In this document: positions 43,319 through 52,144 of the stretch, piece after piece
Layout of the letters: every line of letters begins with the position of its first letter
Numbering within the stretch: position 1 is the stretch's first letter
Assembly (NCBI RefSeq): GCF_022179285.1
Contig: NZ_BPQO01000006.1
Location: 204,124 to 268,123, forward strand
DNA from: Methylobacterium hispanicum
GTDB lineage: Bacteria; Pseudomonadota; Alphaproteobacteria; Rhizobiales; Beijerinckiaceae
Length of the DNA stretch: 64,000 nucleotides
Reading direction: 5' to 3'
Position numbers and translations under genes: made by a program
The notes under the pieces: model-generated
The model's input: only the letters and a program-made list of their open reading frames with translations
What the model was told of the DNA's origin: nothing
Databases searched by the model: none

Positions 43319-44266
43319 ATGCGCAATCCCTACGACGTGCTGGGCGTTCCCAAGAACGCGAGCGAGGCCGACATCAAGAAGGCCTATCGCAAGCTGGCGA
43401 AGGCCCACCATCCCGACCGCAACAAGGACGACGCGAAGGCGAAGGACCGCTTCGCCGAGGCCAACAGCGCCTACGAGATCATCGGCGACGCCGACAAGCG
43501 CAAGCAGTTCGACCGCGGCGAGATCGACGCCGACGGCAAGCCGCGCGCGACCGGTTTCGAAGGGTTCGGCGGCTTCGGCGGCGGGCGCGGGGGCGGGGGC
43601 GGGGGCGCCTACGACTTCGACTTCTCCGGCCGGAGCGGCCGTGGCGGCGGCATGGGCGGTGGCGGCGGGATGGGCGAGGACATCTTCTCGCACATCTTCG
43701 GCGAGGCCTTCCGGGCAGGCGGCGCCGGTCCGGGCGCCGGGCAGCAGCGCCAGGCCGCGCGCGGCGAGGATGTCGCGGCCGAACTCAGCGTGACGCTGGA
43801 GCAGGTCGGCGGCGAGGAGAAGCTGCGCCTCGTCCTGCCCACCGGCCGCGAGGTCGACGTGGTGATCCCCAAGGGCGTGGTCGATGGTCAGACCATCCGC
43901 CTGCGCGGCCTCGGCCAGCCCGCCATGCGGGGCGAGCCGGGCGACGCGCTCCTCACCATCCGCGTGCTGCCGCACCCGCGCTTCAAGCCCGAGGGCGCCG
44001 ACCTGCGCGTCAGCGTCGACGTGCCGCTGGAGGACGCGATCCTCGGAGGCACCATCCGGGTGCCGACGCTGACCGGTGCCGTCGAGATGAAGATCCCCGC
44101 GATGACCAGTTCGGGCCGCACCTTCCGCCTGCGCGGCAAGGGCCTGCCGAGGAAGGACGGCAGCCGCGGCGACCTGCTCGCCACCAGCGCGATCGTCCTG
44201 CCGCCGGCCGACGAGGCGGCCCTCACCGAGTTCGCGAAGACCCGCCGCGCCGCCAAGGCGGTCTGA
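43319..44266 (+). CDS. DnaJ-class co-chaperone (CbpA-like)
   Basis: 315 residues from the ATG at 43319 with AAGAGG just before it; the frame from 43175 is spacer. J-domain at residues 1-68: NPYDVLGVPKNASEADIKKAYR and the HPD in AKAHHPDRNKDD. A long Gly/Phe-rich linker (GFGGFGGGRGGGGGGAYDF, about 82-130) follows, then two C-terminal substrate-binding domains (DVAAELSVTLEQVGGEEKL, VLPHPRFKPEGADLRVSVDVPLEDAILGG). No zinc finger, so it is a class B/CbpA-type DnaJ. Stimulates DnaK. Confidence 0.92.
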   Translation: MRNPYDVLGVPKNASEADIKKAYRKLAKAHHPDRNKDDAKAKDRFAEANSAYEIIGDADKRKQFDRGEIDADGKPRATGFEGFGGFGGGRGGGGGGAYDFDFSGRSGRGGGMGGGGGMGEDIFSHIFGEAFRAGGAGPGAGQQRQAARGEDVAAELSVTLEQVGGEEKLRLVLPTGREVDVVIPKGVVDGQTIRLRGLGQPAMRGEPGDALLTIRVLPHPRFKPEGADLRVSVDVPLEDAILGGTIRVPTLTGAVEMKIPAMTSSGRTFRLRGKGLPRKDGSRGDLLATSAIVLPPADEAALTEFAKTRRAAKAV

Positions 44267-44401
44267 GACCGGCCCCGCCGTCGCCGCCCCAGGCTTCCGT
44301 CAACGGTGAGGCTCCGCTAAGGAGACCCACGGCGCAGAAGGCCGCCCGGTCCCCGGACCGGGTGCACCTCTGGCGTCGGCGGCATTCTTCTCGGGTGAGT
44401 C

Positions 44402-45256
44402 ATGGCGGATATCGGCGCGGGTGAGGATCGCGGGGCACGCACCGGGACCGGTCTCCTCGCCGGCAAGCGCGGCGTCGTCCTGGGCGTCGCCAACAACCGC
44501 TCGATCGCCTGGGGCATCGCCAAGAGCCTGCACCAGCACGGCGCCAAGCTCGCCTTCACCTACCAGGGCGAGGCCCTCAAGAAGCGCGTCGAGCCGCTGG
44601 CCCGCGAGGTGGACGCCCACGTGGTCGGCCATTGCGACGTCACCGACCCGGCCTCGATCGACGCCGTCTTCGCCGAGACCGCGAAGGTCTTTCCCGAGGG
44701 CATCGACTTCGTGGTGCACTGCATCGCCTTCTCGGACAAGGACGAGCTGACGGGCCGCTACATCGAGACCTCCGAGGGCAACTTCTCGAAGTCGCTCCTG
44801 ATCTCGTGCTACTCCTTCACGGCGATCGCCCAGCGGGCCGAGAAGCAGATGCGGGAGGGCGGCTCGCTCCTCACGCTGACCTATTACGGCGCCGAGAAGT
44901 GGATGCCGCACTACAACGTCATGGGCGTGGCCAAGGCCGCGCTCGAGGCCTCGGTGCGCTACCTCGCGGCCGATCTCGGCCCCTCGAACATCCGCGTCAA
45001 CGCGATCTCGGCCGGCCCGATCAAGACGCTGGCCGCCTCGGGCATCGGCGATTTCCGCTACATCCTGAAGTGGAACGAGTACAACGCGCCGCTGCGCCGG
45101 ACCGTGACGATCGGCGAGGTCGGCGAGACCGCGGCCTATCTCGTCTCCGACATGAGCCGGGGCATGACCGGCGAGATCCTGCACGTCGATGCGGGCTACC
45201 ACGTCGTCGGCATGAAGAACCCGGACGCGCCCGACCTCAGCCTCGACAGGGACTGA
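44402..45256 (+). CDS. fabI: Enoyl-[acyl-carrier-protein] reductase, NADH
   Basis: 284 residues from the ATG at 44402. It reduces trans-2-enoyl-ACP in fatty acid elongation. FabI features: GKRGVVLGVANNRSIAWGIAKSL, the catalytic Tyr in TLTYYGAEKWMPHYNVMGVAK (YX6K) and NAISAGPIKTLAASGI. The C-terminus MTGEILHVDAGYHVVGM is the standard FabI ending. The 15-residue N-terminal extension is variable. 135 bp after dnaJ-like, separate promoter likely. Confidence 0.95.
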   Translation: MADIGAGEDRGARTGTGLLAGKRGVVLGVANNRSIAWGIAKSLHQHGAKLAFTYQGEALKKRVEPLAREVDAHVVGHCDVTDPASIDAVFAETAKVFPEGIDFVVHCIAFSDKDELTGRYIETSEGNFSKSLLISCYSFTAIAQRAEKQMREGGSLLTLTYYGAEKWMPHYNVMGVAKAALEASVRYLAADLGPSNIRVNAISAGPIKTLAASGIGDFRYILKWNEYNAPLRRTVTIGEVGETAAYLVSDMSRGMTGEILHVDAGYHVVGMKNPDAPDLSLDRD

Positions 45257-45294
45257 GGTCGAGCCACCGTGCCCGAACGGCCGTCCGAAGACCC

Positions 45295-46278
45295 TCAGTC
45301 GGGCACCTTCAGGTCGGCGATGCCCCGCGGGGCCTCGGGGAATTGCGGGTCCATCGCCTCCAGCGTGTCGGCGATGGTGCGGGCGATCACGAGGTTGCGG
45401 AACCACTTCCGGTTGGCCGGCACCACCTGCCAGGGCGCGTGCGGCGTCGAGCACTGGTTCAACGCGTCGTCGAAGGCGGCCTGGTAGGCGTCCCAGGACT
45501 TGCGCTCGACGAGGTCGGCCGGATCGAACTTCCAGTGCTTCTGCGGGTCGGCGATGCGGGCCTCCAGCCGCTCCCGCTGCTCGTCCTTCGAGATGTGCAG
45601 GAAGAACTTGAGGATCGTCGTGCCGGAGGCTGTGAGCAGGCGCTCGAAATCGTTGATCAGGTCGTAGCGCATCCGCCAGACCGGCTCGGGCACGAGGCCC
45701 TTCACCCGCACCACCAGCACGTCCTCGTAGTGGCTGCGGTTGAACACGCCGATCATGCCGCGGCCGGGCGTGCGGGCGTGGTAGCGCCAGAGGAAGTCGT
45801 GATCGAGTTCCTCCGCGCTCGGCACCTTGAACGAGGCGACCGCGCATCCCTGCGGGTTCACGCCTTCGAGCACGGCGCGGATGGTGCCGTCCTTGCCGCC
45901 GGTGTCGATCGCCTGCAGCACGATGAGCAGGCTGCGGCGGCGCTCGGCGTAGAGCCGCTCCTGCAGATCCTGGATCCGGGCGCGTTCGGCGGCGAGCATG
46001 GCCTTGGCCTCCTGCTTGTCGAGGCCGCCGTCGGCGTTCGGATCGATCGCGGCGAGGCTGAAGGGGCGGCCCGGCTCGACCGTGACGACGCCCGCCGCTG
46101 CGCGGACCGGCGGCAGCGCGATGGCCGCCCCCTGGCGCCGCTCGATCCGCTCCGCCGCGTCCACCCAGTCGGCGGAGGTCGGCGGATGTGGATCGGGTGC
46201 GGAAGAGCCGCGCAGCTTTGTCGCGGGTTTCGGGGCCTTGTGGGATGCGCGGCGCTGCTGTCCCTGCTTCTTTGGCAT
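45295..46278 (-). CDS. ppk2: PPK2-family polyphosphate kinase
   Basis: 327 residues from the ATG at 46278. An N-terminal basic, disordered region (1-45) precedes the P-loop kinase. Walker A is LQAIDTGGKDGTIRAVLEGVNPQGC (about 117-141), then LDHDFLWRYHARTPGRGMIGVFNRSHYEDVLVVRV with Walker B and lid Arg. DLVERKSWDAYQAAFDDAL closes the domain. Converts nucleotides to tri- or diphosphates using polyP. Single-domain, closest in pattern to the class III (AMP/ADP) group, though this is not certain. Confidence 0.9.
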   Translation of the reverse strand: MPKKQGQQRRASHKAPKPATKLRGSSAPDPHPPTSADWVDAAERIERRQGAAIALPPVRAAAGVVTVEPGRPFSLAAIDPNADGGLDKQEAKAMLAAERARIQDLQERLYAERRRSLLIVLQAIDTGGKDGTIRAVLEGVNPQGCAVASFKVPSAEELDHDFLWRYHARTPGRGMIGVFNRSHYEDVLVVRVKGLVPEPVWRMRYDLINDFERLLTASGTTILKFFLHISKDEQRERLEARIADPQKHWKFDPADLVERKSWDAYQAAFDDALNQCSTPHAPWQVVPANRKWFRNLVIARTIADTLEAMDPQFPEAPRGIADLKVPD

Positions 46279-46332
46279 GAAACTCTCGTCGTCCGGACAG
46301 AGGCCGTCCGATCAGGCATCTGAGGAGGAATC

Positions 46333-46998
46333 GTGAGCTTGGCAACGACCGGCGCGCCGCCGCGTTCCGAAACCTGCGGGGACGCGGCCTCGTCCTCGAT
46401 CCGGGCTACCATGCGGACCATCTACTTCATCCGGCACGGCCAGACCGCGTGGAACGCGGAAGGACGCCTGCAGGGCCAGCGCGACATCGACCTCAACCCG
46501 ACCGGCGAGGCCCAGGCCCGCGAGGTCGCCGACCGGCTGGCCGATGTCGCGGGCGACGACCTCGCCACGGCCGATTTCGTGGCGAGCCCGCTCACCCGTA
46601 CCCGCCGCACCATGGAGATCCTGAGGGCGCGCCTCGACCGCGACCCCACCGCCTACCGCGCCGACGACCGGCTCCGGGAGATCAACTTCGGGGCCTGGGA
46701 AGGCTCGACCTGGGCGGAGATCCGGCGGCGCGACCCCGGCGGAGCCCACGCGCGCGACCGCGACCGCTGGCGCTACCGCCCGCCGGGGCTCTCGGGCGAG
46801 AGCTACGCCATGCTGACCGAGCGCGTCGCCCCGGTCCTGGCCGAACTCGGTCCCGCGACCGTGATGGTGGCCCATGGCGGCGTCGCGCGGGCGGTGCTGG
46901 TGGCGCTCGGCCATCTCGACGCCTACGCCGCCCCGCGCATCGGGATCCGACAGGGCGTGGTTCTGGTGCTCGATGCGAAGGGCTGGCGCTGGGCGTGA
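46333..46998 (+). CDS. Histidine phosphatase (phosphoglycerate-mutase-like)
   Basis: The start is set at a GTG at 46333 because GAGGAGG lies six bases upstream. This gives 221 residues with a 26-residue N-terminal extension before the usual MRTIYFIRHGQTAWNAEGRLQG at 46411, where no good ribosome-binding site is seen. Catalytic RHG and LNPTGEAQAREVADRL, ASPLTRTRRTMEIL and MVAHGGVARAVL (second His) form the histidine phosphatase fold. Likely a cofactor-independent phosphatase of GpmB/CobC type. Divergent from ppk2. Substrate unknown. Confidence 0.88.
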   Translation: MSLATTGAPPRSETCGDAASSSIRATMRTIYFIRHGQTAWNAEGRLQGQRDIDLNPTGEAQAREVADRLADVAGDDLATADFVASPLTRTRRTMEILRARLDRDPTAYRADDRLREINFGAWEGSTWAEIRRRDPGGAHARDRDRWRYRPPGLSGESYAMLTERVAPVLAELGPATVMVAHGGVARAVLVALGHLDAYAAPRIGIRQGVVLVLDAKGWRWA

Positions 46999-47212
46999 GA
47001 GCGCCGGGCCGATCCGGCGTTCCACCCGGATTCACTCTTCCGGCCCTATGGTGCAGGCGTGCCGGTGGATCTATCTCCGGCCCCGCCCCGATCTCGGCGC
47101 GATCGGGGGTTAGAGCGCGCCGCGTCCCGGTCTTTGTTCCGGACGCGACCGCGGCGCCTCGCCGGGGCGCGGACGACAGGTATCCGGTCGAGGGCCGGAA
47201 GCGGAGTAGCGT

Positions 47213-50200
47213 ATGAGCAGTCTCGCCGAGGGTATCCGGCCCGAGACGGATGGTGGCGAGGCGGATCGGCGCGCGCGCTCGGCCGGCCGCGCCGTCCTGC
47301 GCGGGCCTGTCCGGCCCGACCTGATCCGCGACGAGGTTCTCCCCGAGATCTTTCGCAAGACCGCCCGCCTGCGTGGCGCGCACCCGGCGCTGATCGACGG
47401 CGCGACCGTGGTCGCGGGCGGGCGCCACCCGCACCTCACCTACGCGGAGGTCCTGGGGCGTGCCGAGCGGATCGCCGCCGGCCTCGCCCATCGCGGGATC
47501 GGGCCCGGCGACGTGGTCGGGCTCTGGATGGCCCGTGGGCCCGACCTGCTCGTCGCGCAGGTCGGCATCGCCCTGTCGGGCGCGGCCTGGTTGCCCTTCG
47601 ACGCGGAGGCGCCGGCCGACCGCGTCGGGATCTGCCTCGACGACGCGGCCGCCGCGGCGCTCCTCGTCTCGGAGGCGCTGGCCGCGCAGGCACCGGACGC
47701 AGCTCCCGTGCTCACGACCGCTGCCCTCGACGCGCAGACGCCTGCCGGTGCCCCCGTGCCCGACCCGCGCGCGGCCGGTCTGACGCCGGGCCATCCCGCC
47801 TACCTGATCTACACCTCCGGCTCGACCGGCGTGCCGAAGGGCATCGTCATCAGCCACGCCAACATCTGCCATTTCCTGCGCTCGGCCAACGCCCTCTACG
47901 GGATGCGGGCGGACGACGTGGTGTTCCAGGGCGCCTCGGTGGCCTTCGATCTCTCGATGGAGGAGATCTGGGTGCCCTACCTCGTGGGCGCGACGCTCTT
48001 CATCGCCTCGCCGACGATGATGGGCGACCTCGAATCGCTGCCGGGCATCCTGGAGGCGGAGGGCGTCACGGTGCTCGACACCGTGCCGACGCTGCTCGCC
48101 ATGATCGCGGGCGACCTGCCGCGGCTCCGGCTCGTGCTGCTGGGCGGCGAGGCCCTGCCCGAGCCGCTGGTCGCGCGCTGGGCGACGCCAGGGCGCCAGC
48201 TCTTCAACACCTACGGGCCGACCGAGGCGACGGTGGTGGCCACCGCCGCCGAGATGCGCCGGGGTGAACCCGTCACCATCGGCGGGCCGATCGCCAACTA
48301 CACCGTCTACGTGGCCGACGAGGCGCTCAACCTGCTCGGGCCCGGCGAGCAGGGCGAGTTGCTGATCGGCGGCCCCGGCGTCGCGGCGGGGTACCTGAAG
48401 CGGCCCGAGCTGACGGCCGAGAAGTTCGTCCCGAACCCCTTCGGTGGGGACGGCATCGACCCGGTGCTCTACCGCTCGGGCGACGCGGTCTCGCTGGACG
48501 CGGCCGGCAACATCCTGTTCCACGGCCGTATCGACGATCAGGTCAAGGTCCGGGGCTTCCGGGTCGAACTCGGCGAGATCGAGTCCCGCATCCGGGCCGA
48601 GGCCGGCATCAATCAAGCCGCGGTGGTGCTGCGCGCCGACGACGGGGTCGATCGCCTCGTCGCCTTCCTGGTGCCGGAGCGCGGCGCGGAGATCGACCGC
48701 TCGATCCTGCGCCGCGCGCTCTCCGAGCAGATGCCGCCCTACATGGTGCCGGCCCATTACGAGGTCGCCGAGAGCCTGCCGCGGCTCACCTCCGGCAAGG
48801 TCGACCGCAAGGCGCTCCGCATCGCCCCGCTGACGGTGGTCGCGGCCGAGGCCGACCAGGAGCCGCCGAGGAACGAGACCGAGGCGGCGCTGCTGGCGGC
48901 CGCCCAGCAGGTCTTCGGCAATCAGCCGATCGACCTCGCCGGCGACTTCTTCGCCGATCTCGGCGGCCACTCGCTGCTCGCCGCCCGCTTCGTCTCGGCG
49001 GTGCGCGAGGTTCCGGCGCTCGCGGGCATCACCCTGCCGGACGTCTACCGCGAGCGGACGCTCCGGGCGATGTCGGACGTGCTGATCGCCCGCACCGGCG
49101 GCGTCGGCGCCGAGGCTGCCGTGCGCGACCTCGCCTTCGCGCCCCCGCCGCTCCTGCGCCGGGCGCTCTGCGGCCTCGCCCAGGCCATCGCTCTGCCCTT
49201 CGTGATCGCGCTCGCCACCTCCCAGTGGCTCGGCATCTTCGTCACCTACCTGCTGCTCACCGGCGGCGGGCTCGGCTTCTTCGGCGAGATGGCGGTGCTG
49301 CTCGCCGTCTATGTCGGCATCAACGCGGTCACCGCGACCGTCGCGGTCGCGGCCAAGTGGTTGGTGCTCGGGCGGACCCGGCCCGGGCGCTACCCGCTCT
49401 GGGGCGTGTACTATTACCGCTGGTGGCTGGCCCAGCGCCTCGCGCCCCTGGTCCACGTGAAGTGGCTCCAGGGCTCACCCGCCATCGCGATCTACCTGCG
49501 CCTGATGGGGGCCAGGATCGGACGCGACGTGCTGATTTCGGACATCGAGATCGGGGCACCGGACCTCCTGACCATCGGCGACCGCGCCTCGCTCGGCGGA
49601 CGCCTCGTGATCGCCAACGCCGAGATCGTCGGCAACGAGCTGGTGATCGGCCGCGTGGCGATCGGCGCGGAGGCCGCCGTCGGCACCTCCTGCGTGGTCA
49701 GCCACGACACCGTGATCGGCGACTACGCCGAGATCGCCGACCTCACCACGGTCCCGACCGGCTCACGCGTCGGCCGGGCCGAGCGCTGGGACGGCTCGCC
49801 GGGGCGCCGGGTCGGCACGGCGGATCCCGCGGCCCTGCCCGCCCAGGCGGAGGCGTCGCCCGGCCGCCGCGGCCTCTTCCTGGCCCTCTACGTCCTGCTG
49901 CTCGCCGCGATTCCGGCGGTCGGCCTGCTGCCGATCTTCCCGGCCTTCTACATCTTCGACCAGATCTCGGACTCGCTCAGCGACCTCACCGACATCGACT
50001 ACCACTTCTACCTGCCGCTGCTGACTTGGCCGACCGCCATGCTGATGACGGCCGGCACGGTGCTGCTCATCACCGGGATCCGCTGGCTCGCGCTGCCGCG
50101 CACGCGCTCGGGCACCCACTCGGTCCATTCCTGGTTCTACCTGCGCAAGTGGTCGCTGGCGCTCGCCGTCGAGGTGACGCTGGAGACGCTCTCCTCGCTC

Positions 50201-51310
50201 TTCGCCACCGTCTACATGCGGGCGTGGTACCGGCTGATGGGCGCCCGGATGGGGCAGGGGGCCGAGATCTCCACGAACCTCGCCGGGCGCTACGACCTCG
50301 CGGAGATCGGGGCGAAGAACTTCGTGGCCGACGAGGTGGTGTACGGCGAGGAGGAGATCCGCCGCGGCTGGATGCATCTGGCCGAGACCCGCACGGGCGC
50401 GCGCGTCTTCGTGGGCAACGACGCCGTGGTGCCGCCGGGTGCGGTGATTCCGGACGACGTGCTGATCGGCATCAAGTCGAAGCCGCCGGAGAACGCCGCG
50501 ATGGCTCCGGGCGAGACGTGGTTCGGCTCGCCGCCGATCCGCCTGCCGGCGCGCCAGCGGGTCGATCTCGGCTCGAACGCCCAGACCTACGAGCCGGGCC
50601 TCTGGCCGAAGCTGCGCCGCGGCATCTTCGAGGCCTTCGCGACCTCGTTCTCGCCGATGCTCTACATCACCCTCGCGATCACCGCGATCGACTGGTACTT
50701 CTATCCCGCGATCCTGGAGCGGGATTGGTGGGGGCTGGCTTTCGCCTTCGTGGCGGTGAGCGTGGTCATCGCGCTGATCCAGTCCTCGGCCGTCATCGGG
50801 ATGAAGTGGCTGCTGATGGGCGTCTACAAGCCCGGCATGCGCCCGATGTGGTCGTGGTGGGCGATGCGCACCGAGGCGATCGCGGTGGCCTACTGGGGGC
50901 TCGCCGGCAAGGTGCTGCTGGAGCACCTGCAGGGTACGCCCTTCCTGCCCTGGGTGCTGCGCCTGTTCGGCGTGAAGGTGGGACAGGGCGTCTGCATGCT
51001 CACCACCGACGTCACCGAGTTCGACTGTGTGGAAATCGGCGATTACAGCGTGATCAATCGGACCTCGGCGCTGCAGACGCACCTCTACGAGGACCGCATC
51101 ATGAAGATCGGCCGGGTGAAGATCGGCCGCGGCGTCTCGGTCGGCGCCTTCGCGACAGTGCTCTACGACACGAAGGTCGGCGACTACGCGCGGCTGCGCC
51201 CGCTCACCATCGTGATGAAGGGCGAGTCGATCCCCGCCAGCACCGAGTGGGAGGGCGCGCCGGCCGTGCCGGTGGTGCACGCACCGGAGGCGCAGAAGGC
51301 CGCGGTGTAA
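47213..51310 (+). CDS. Pls/PosA-type nonribosomal peptide synthetase-like membrane protein
   Basis: 1365 residues from the ATG at 47213, single gene. Residues about 60-540 form an adenylation domain: YLIYTSGSTGVPKG (A3, near 200), NTYGPTEATVVA (A5), YRSGDAVSLD (A7), GRIDDQVKVRGFRVELGEIE (A8, near 440) and LPRLTSGKVDRKAL (A10). A carrier domain follows with DLGGHSLLA, phosphopantetheinyl Ser at 587. Then come six or so TM helices and three soluble modules (about 755-850, 1005-1105, 1240-1350) with hexapeptide-repeat character (IGRDVLISDIEIGAPDLLTIG, IGDYSVINRTSALQ). No condensation or thioesterase domain. This is the epsilon-polylysine synthetase architecture; substrate and product unknown. 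Confidence 0.9.
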   Translation: MSSLAEGIRPETDGGEADRRARSAGRAVLRGPVRPDLIRDEVLPEIFRKTARLRGAHPALIDGATVVAGGRHPHLTYAEVLGRAERIAAGLAHRGIGPGDVVGLWMARGPDLLVAQVGIALSGAAWLPFDAEAPADRVGICLDDAAAAALLVSEALAAQAPDAAPVLTTAALDAQTPAGAPVPDPRAAGLTPGHPAYLIYTSGSTGVPKGIVISHANICHFLRSANALYGMRADDVVFQGASVAFDLSMEEIWVPYLVGATLFIASPTMMGDLESLPGILEAEGVTVLDTVPTLLAMIAGDLPRLRLVLLGGEALPEPLVARWATPGRQLFNTYGPTEATVVATAAEMRRGEPVTIGGPIANYTVYVADEALNLLGPGEQGELLIGGPGVAAGYLKRPELTAEKFVPNPFGGDGIDPVLYRSGDAVSLDAAGNILFHGRIDDQVKVRGFRVELGEIESRIRAEAGINQAAVVLRADDGVDRLVAFLVPERGAEIDRSILRRALSEQMPPYMVPAHYEVAESLPRLTSGKVDRKALRIAPLTVVAAEADQEPPRNETEAALLAAAQQVFGNQPIDLAGDFFADLGGHSLLAARFVSAVREVPALAGITLPDVYRERTLRAMSDVLIARTGGVGAEAAVRDLAFAPPPLLRRALCGLAQAIALPFVIALATSQWLGIFVTYLLLTGGGLGFFGEMAVLLAVYVGINAVTATVAVAAKWLVLGRTRPGRYPLWGVYYYRWWLAQRLAPLVHVKWLQGSPAIAIYLRLMGARIGRDVLISDIEIGAPDLLTIGDRASLGGRLVIANAEIVGNELVIGRVAIGAEAAVGTSCVVSHDTVIGDYAEIADLTTVPTGSRVGRAERWDGSPGRRVGTADPAALPAQAEASPGRRGLFLALYVLLLAAIPAVGLLPIFPAFYIFDQISDSLSDLTDIDYHFYLPLLTWPTAMLMTAGTVLLITGIRWLALPRTRSGTHSVHSWFYLRKWSLALAVEVTLETLSSLFATVYMRAWYRLMGARMGQGAEISTNLAGRYDLAEIGAKNFVADEVVYGEEEIRRGWMHLAETRTGARVFVGNDAVVPPGAVIPDDVLIGIKSKPPENAAMAPGETWFGSPPIRLPARQRVDLGSNAQTYEPGLWPKLRRGIFEAFATSFSPMLYITLAITAIDWYFYPAILERDWWGLAFAFVAVSVVIALIQSSAVIGMKWLLMGVYKPGMRPMWSWWAMRTEAIAVAYWGLAGKVLLEHLQGTPFLPWVLRLFGVKVGQGVCMLTTDVTEFDCVEIGDYSVINRTSALQTHLYEDRIMKIGRVKIGRGVSVGAFATVLYDTKVGDYARLRPLTIVMKGESIPASTEWEGAPAVPVVHAPEAQKAAV

Positions 51311-51314
51311 CGTT

Positions 51315-51338
51315 CCCTCCCCCGCAGAAGGGGGAGGG
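51315..51338. repeat. C/G-run palindrome after the synthetase gene
   Basis: ccctccccc (51315-51323) pairs perfectly with gggggaggg (51330-51338) around gcagaa. It lies in the 39-bp gap between two convergent genes and may terminate both. The same CCCTCCCCC/GGGGGAGGG arms flank the composite element at 57385-57468. Confidence 0.6.
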
Positions 51339-51349
51339 TGTGCGATCCG

Positions 51350-52006
51350 CTACGCCACCTCGTCCCGGCCGCCCAGCCGCTTGTCGAGATAGGTGTCGAC
51401 GGTCTGGGTCAGCTCGTCGACCTTGCCGTCGAAGAAGTGGTTGGCGCCCTCCACCATCTGGTGCTCGATGATGACGCCCTTCTGGGTCTTCACCTTCTCG
51501 ATCACCGGCATCACCTCGCGCGCCGGGGCCACGCGGTCCTCCGAGCCGTGCACGAACAGGCCCGAGGACGGGCAGGGCGCCAGAAAGGTGAAGTCGTAGC
51601 GGTTGGCCATCGCGGCGATCGAGATGAAGCCCTCGATCTCGGGGCGGCGCATCAGGAGCTGCATGCCGATCCACGAGCCGAACGAGACGCCCGCGATCCA
51701 GCAGGACTTCGCCTCCGGGTTCACCGACTGCACCCAGTCAAGCGCGGCGGCCGCGTCCGAGAGTTCGCCCGAGCCGTGGTCGAACGCGCCCTGGCTGCGG
51801 CCCACCCCGCGGAAATTGAAGCGCAGGGCCGCGAATCCGCGGTTGGCGAAGGTGTAGAAAAGATTGTACACAATCTGATTGTTCATCGTACCCCCGAATT
51901 GGGGGTGCGGATGCAGGATGATCGCGATCGGGGCGCCGCGCTTCTTCGGCGCCTGATAACGGCCTTCCAGTCGGCCGGCCGGACCGGTGAAGATGACCTC
52001 GGGCAT
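51350..52006 (-). CDS. Alpha/beta hydrolase (CocE/NonD-like, dienelactone-hydrolase related)
   Basis: 218 residues from MPEVIFTGPAGRLEGRY at the ATG at 52006; a GTG at 52042 would add 12. Oxyanion region HPHPQFGGTMNN (about 31-42), RFNFRGVGRSQGAFDHG, nucleophile elbow GVSFGSW with Ser, acid in HGSEDRVAP and His in GANHFFDGKVDEL. This matches a bacterial family of small serine hydrolases annotated only as alpha/beta hydrolase. It reads away from the suf operon and shares a 297-bp spacer with it. Confidence 0.85.
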   Translation of the reverse strand: MPEVIFTGPAGRLEGRYQAPKKRGAPIAIILHPHPQFGGTMNNQIVYNLFYTFANRGFAALRFNFRGVGRSQGAFDHGSGELSDAAAALDWVQSVNPEAKSCWIAGVSFGSWIGMQLLMRRPEIEGFISIAAMANRYDFTFLAPCPSSGLFVHGSEDRVAPAREVMPVIEKVKTQKGVIIEHQMVEGANHFFDGKVDELTQTVDTYLDKRLGGRDEVA

Positions 52007-52110
52007 ACTTGTCTCTGACTCCTGTGGCGGATGCAGGTGCACGCCTGCGTCACGCCGCGCTTCGTCCCGCGACCGCCTTGACTCGGCTCGCGCCCGACTT
52101 ACAAGCGCTC

Positions 52111-52144
52111 TTAGAACGGTTCTAGGCGATTAGAATCGTTCTAA
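52111..52144 (+). promoter_or_regulatory. Two tandem Irr-like iron-control boxes upstream of the suf operon
   Basis: Box 1, TTAGAA-cgg-TTCTAG at 52111-52125, and box 2, TTAGAA-tcg-TTCTAA at 52130-52144, have centres 19 bp apart (nearly two helical turns). Box 2 is a perfect palindrome and overlaps a TAAAAT at 52142-52147 that could be the -10. The shape matches the Rhizobiales Irr/ICE motif (TTnAGAA-n3-TTCTnAA type). Irr senses haem/iron, and suf genes are known members of such regulons. The regulator assignment is by motif only. Confidence 0.65.
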
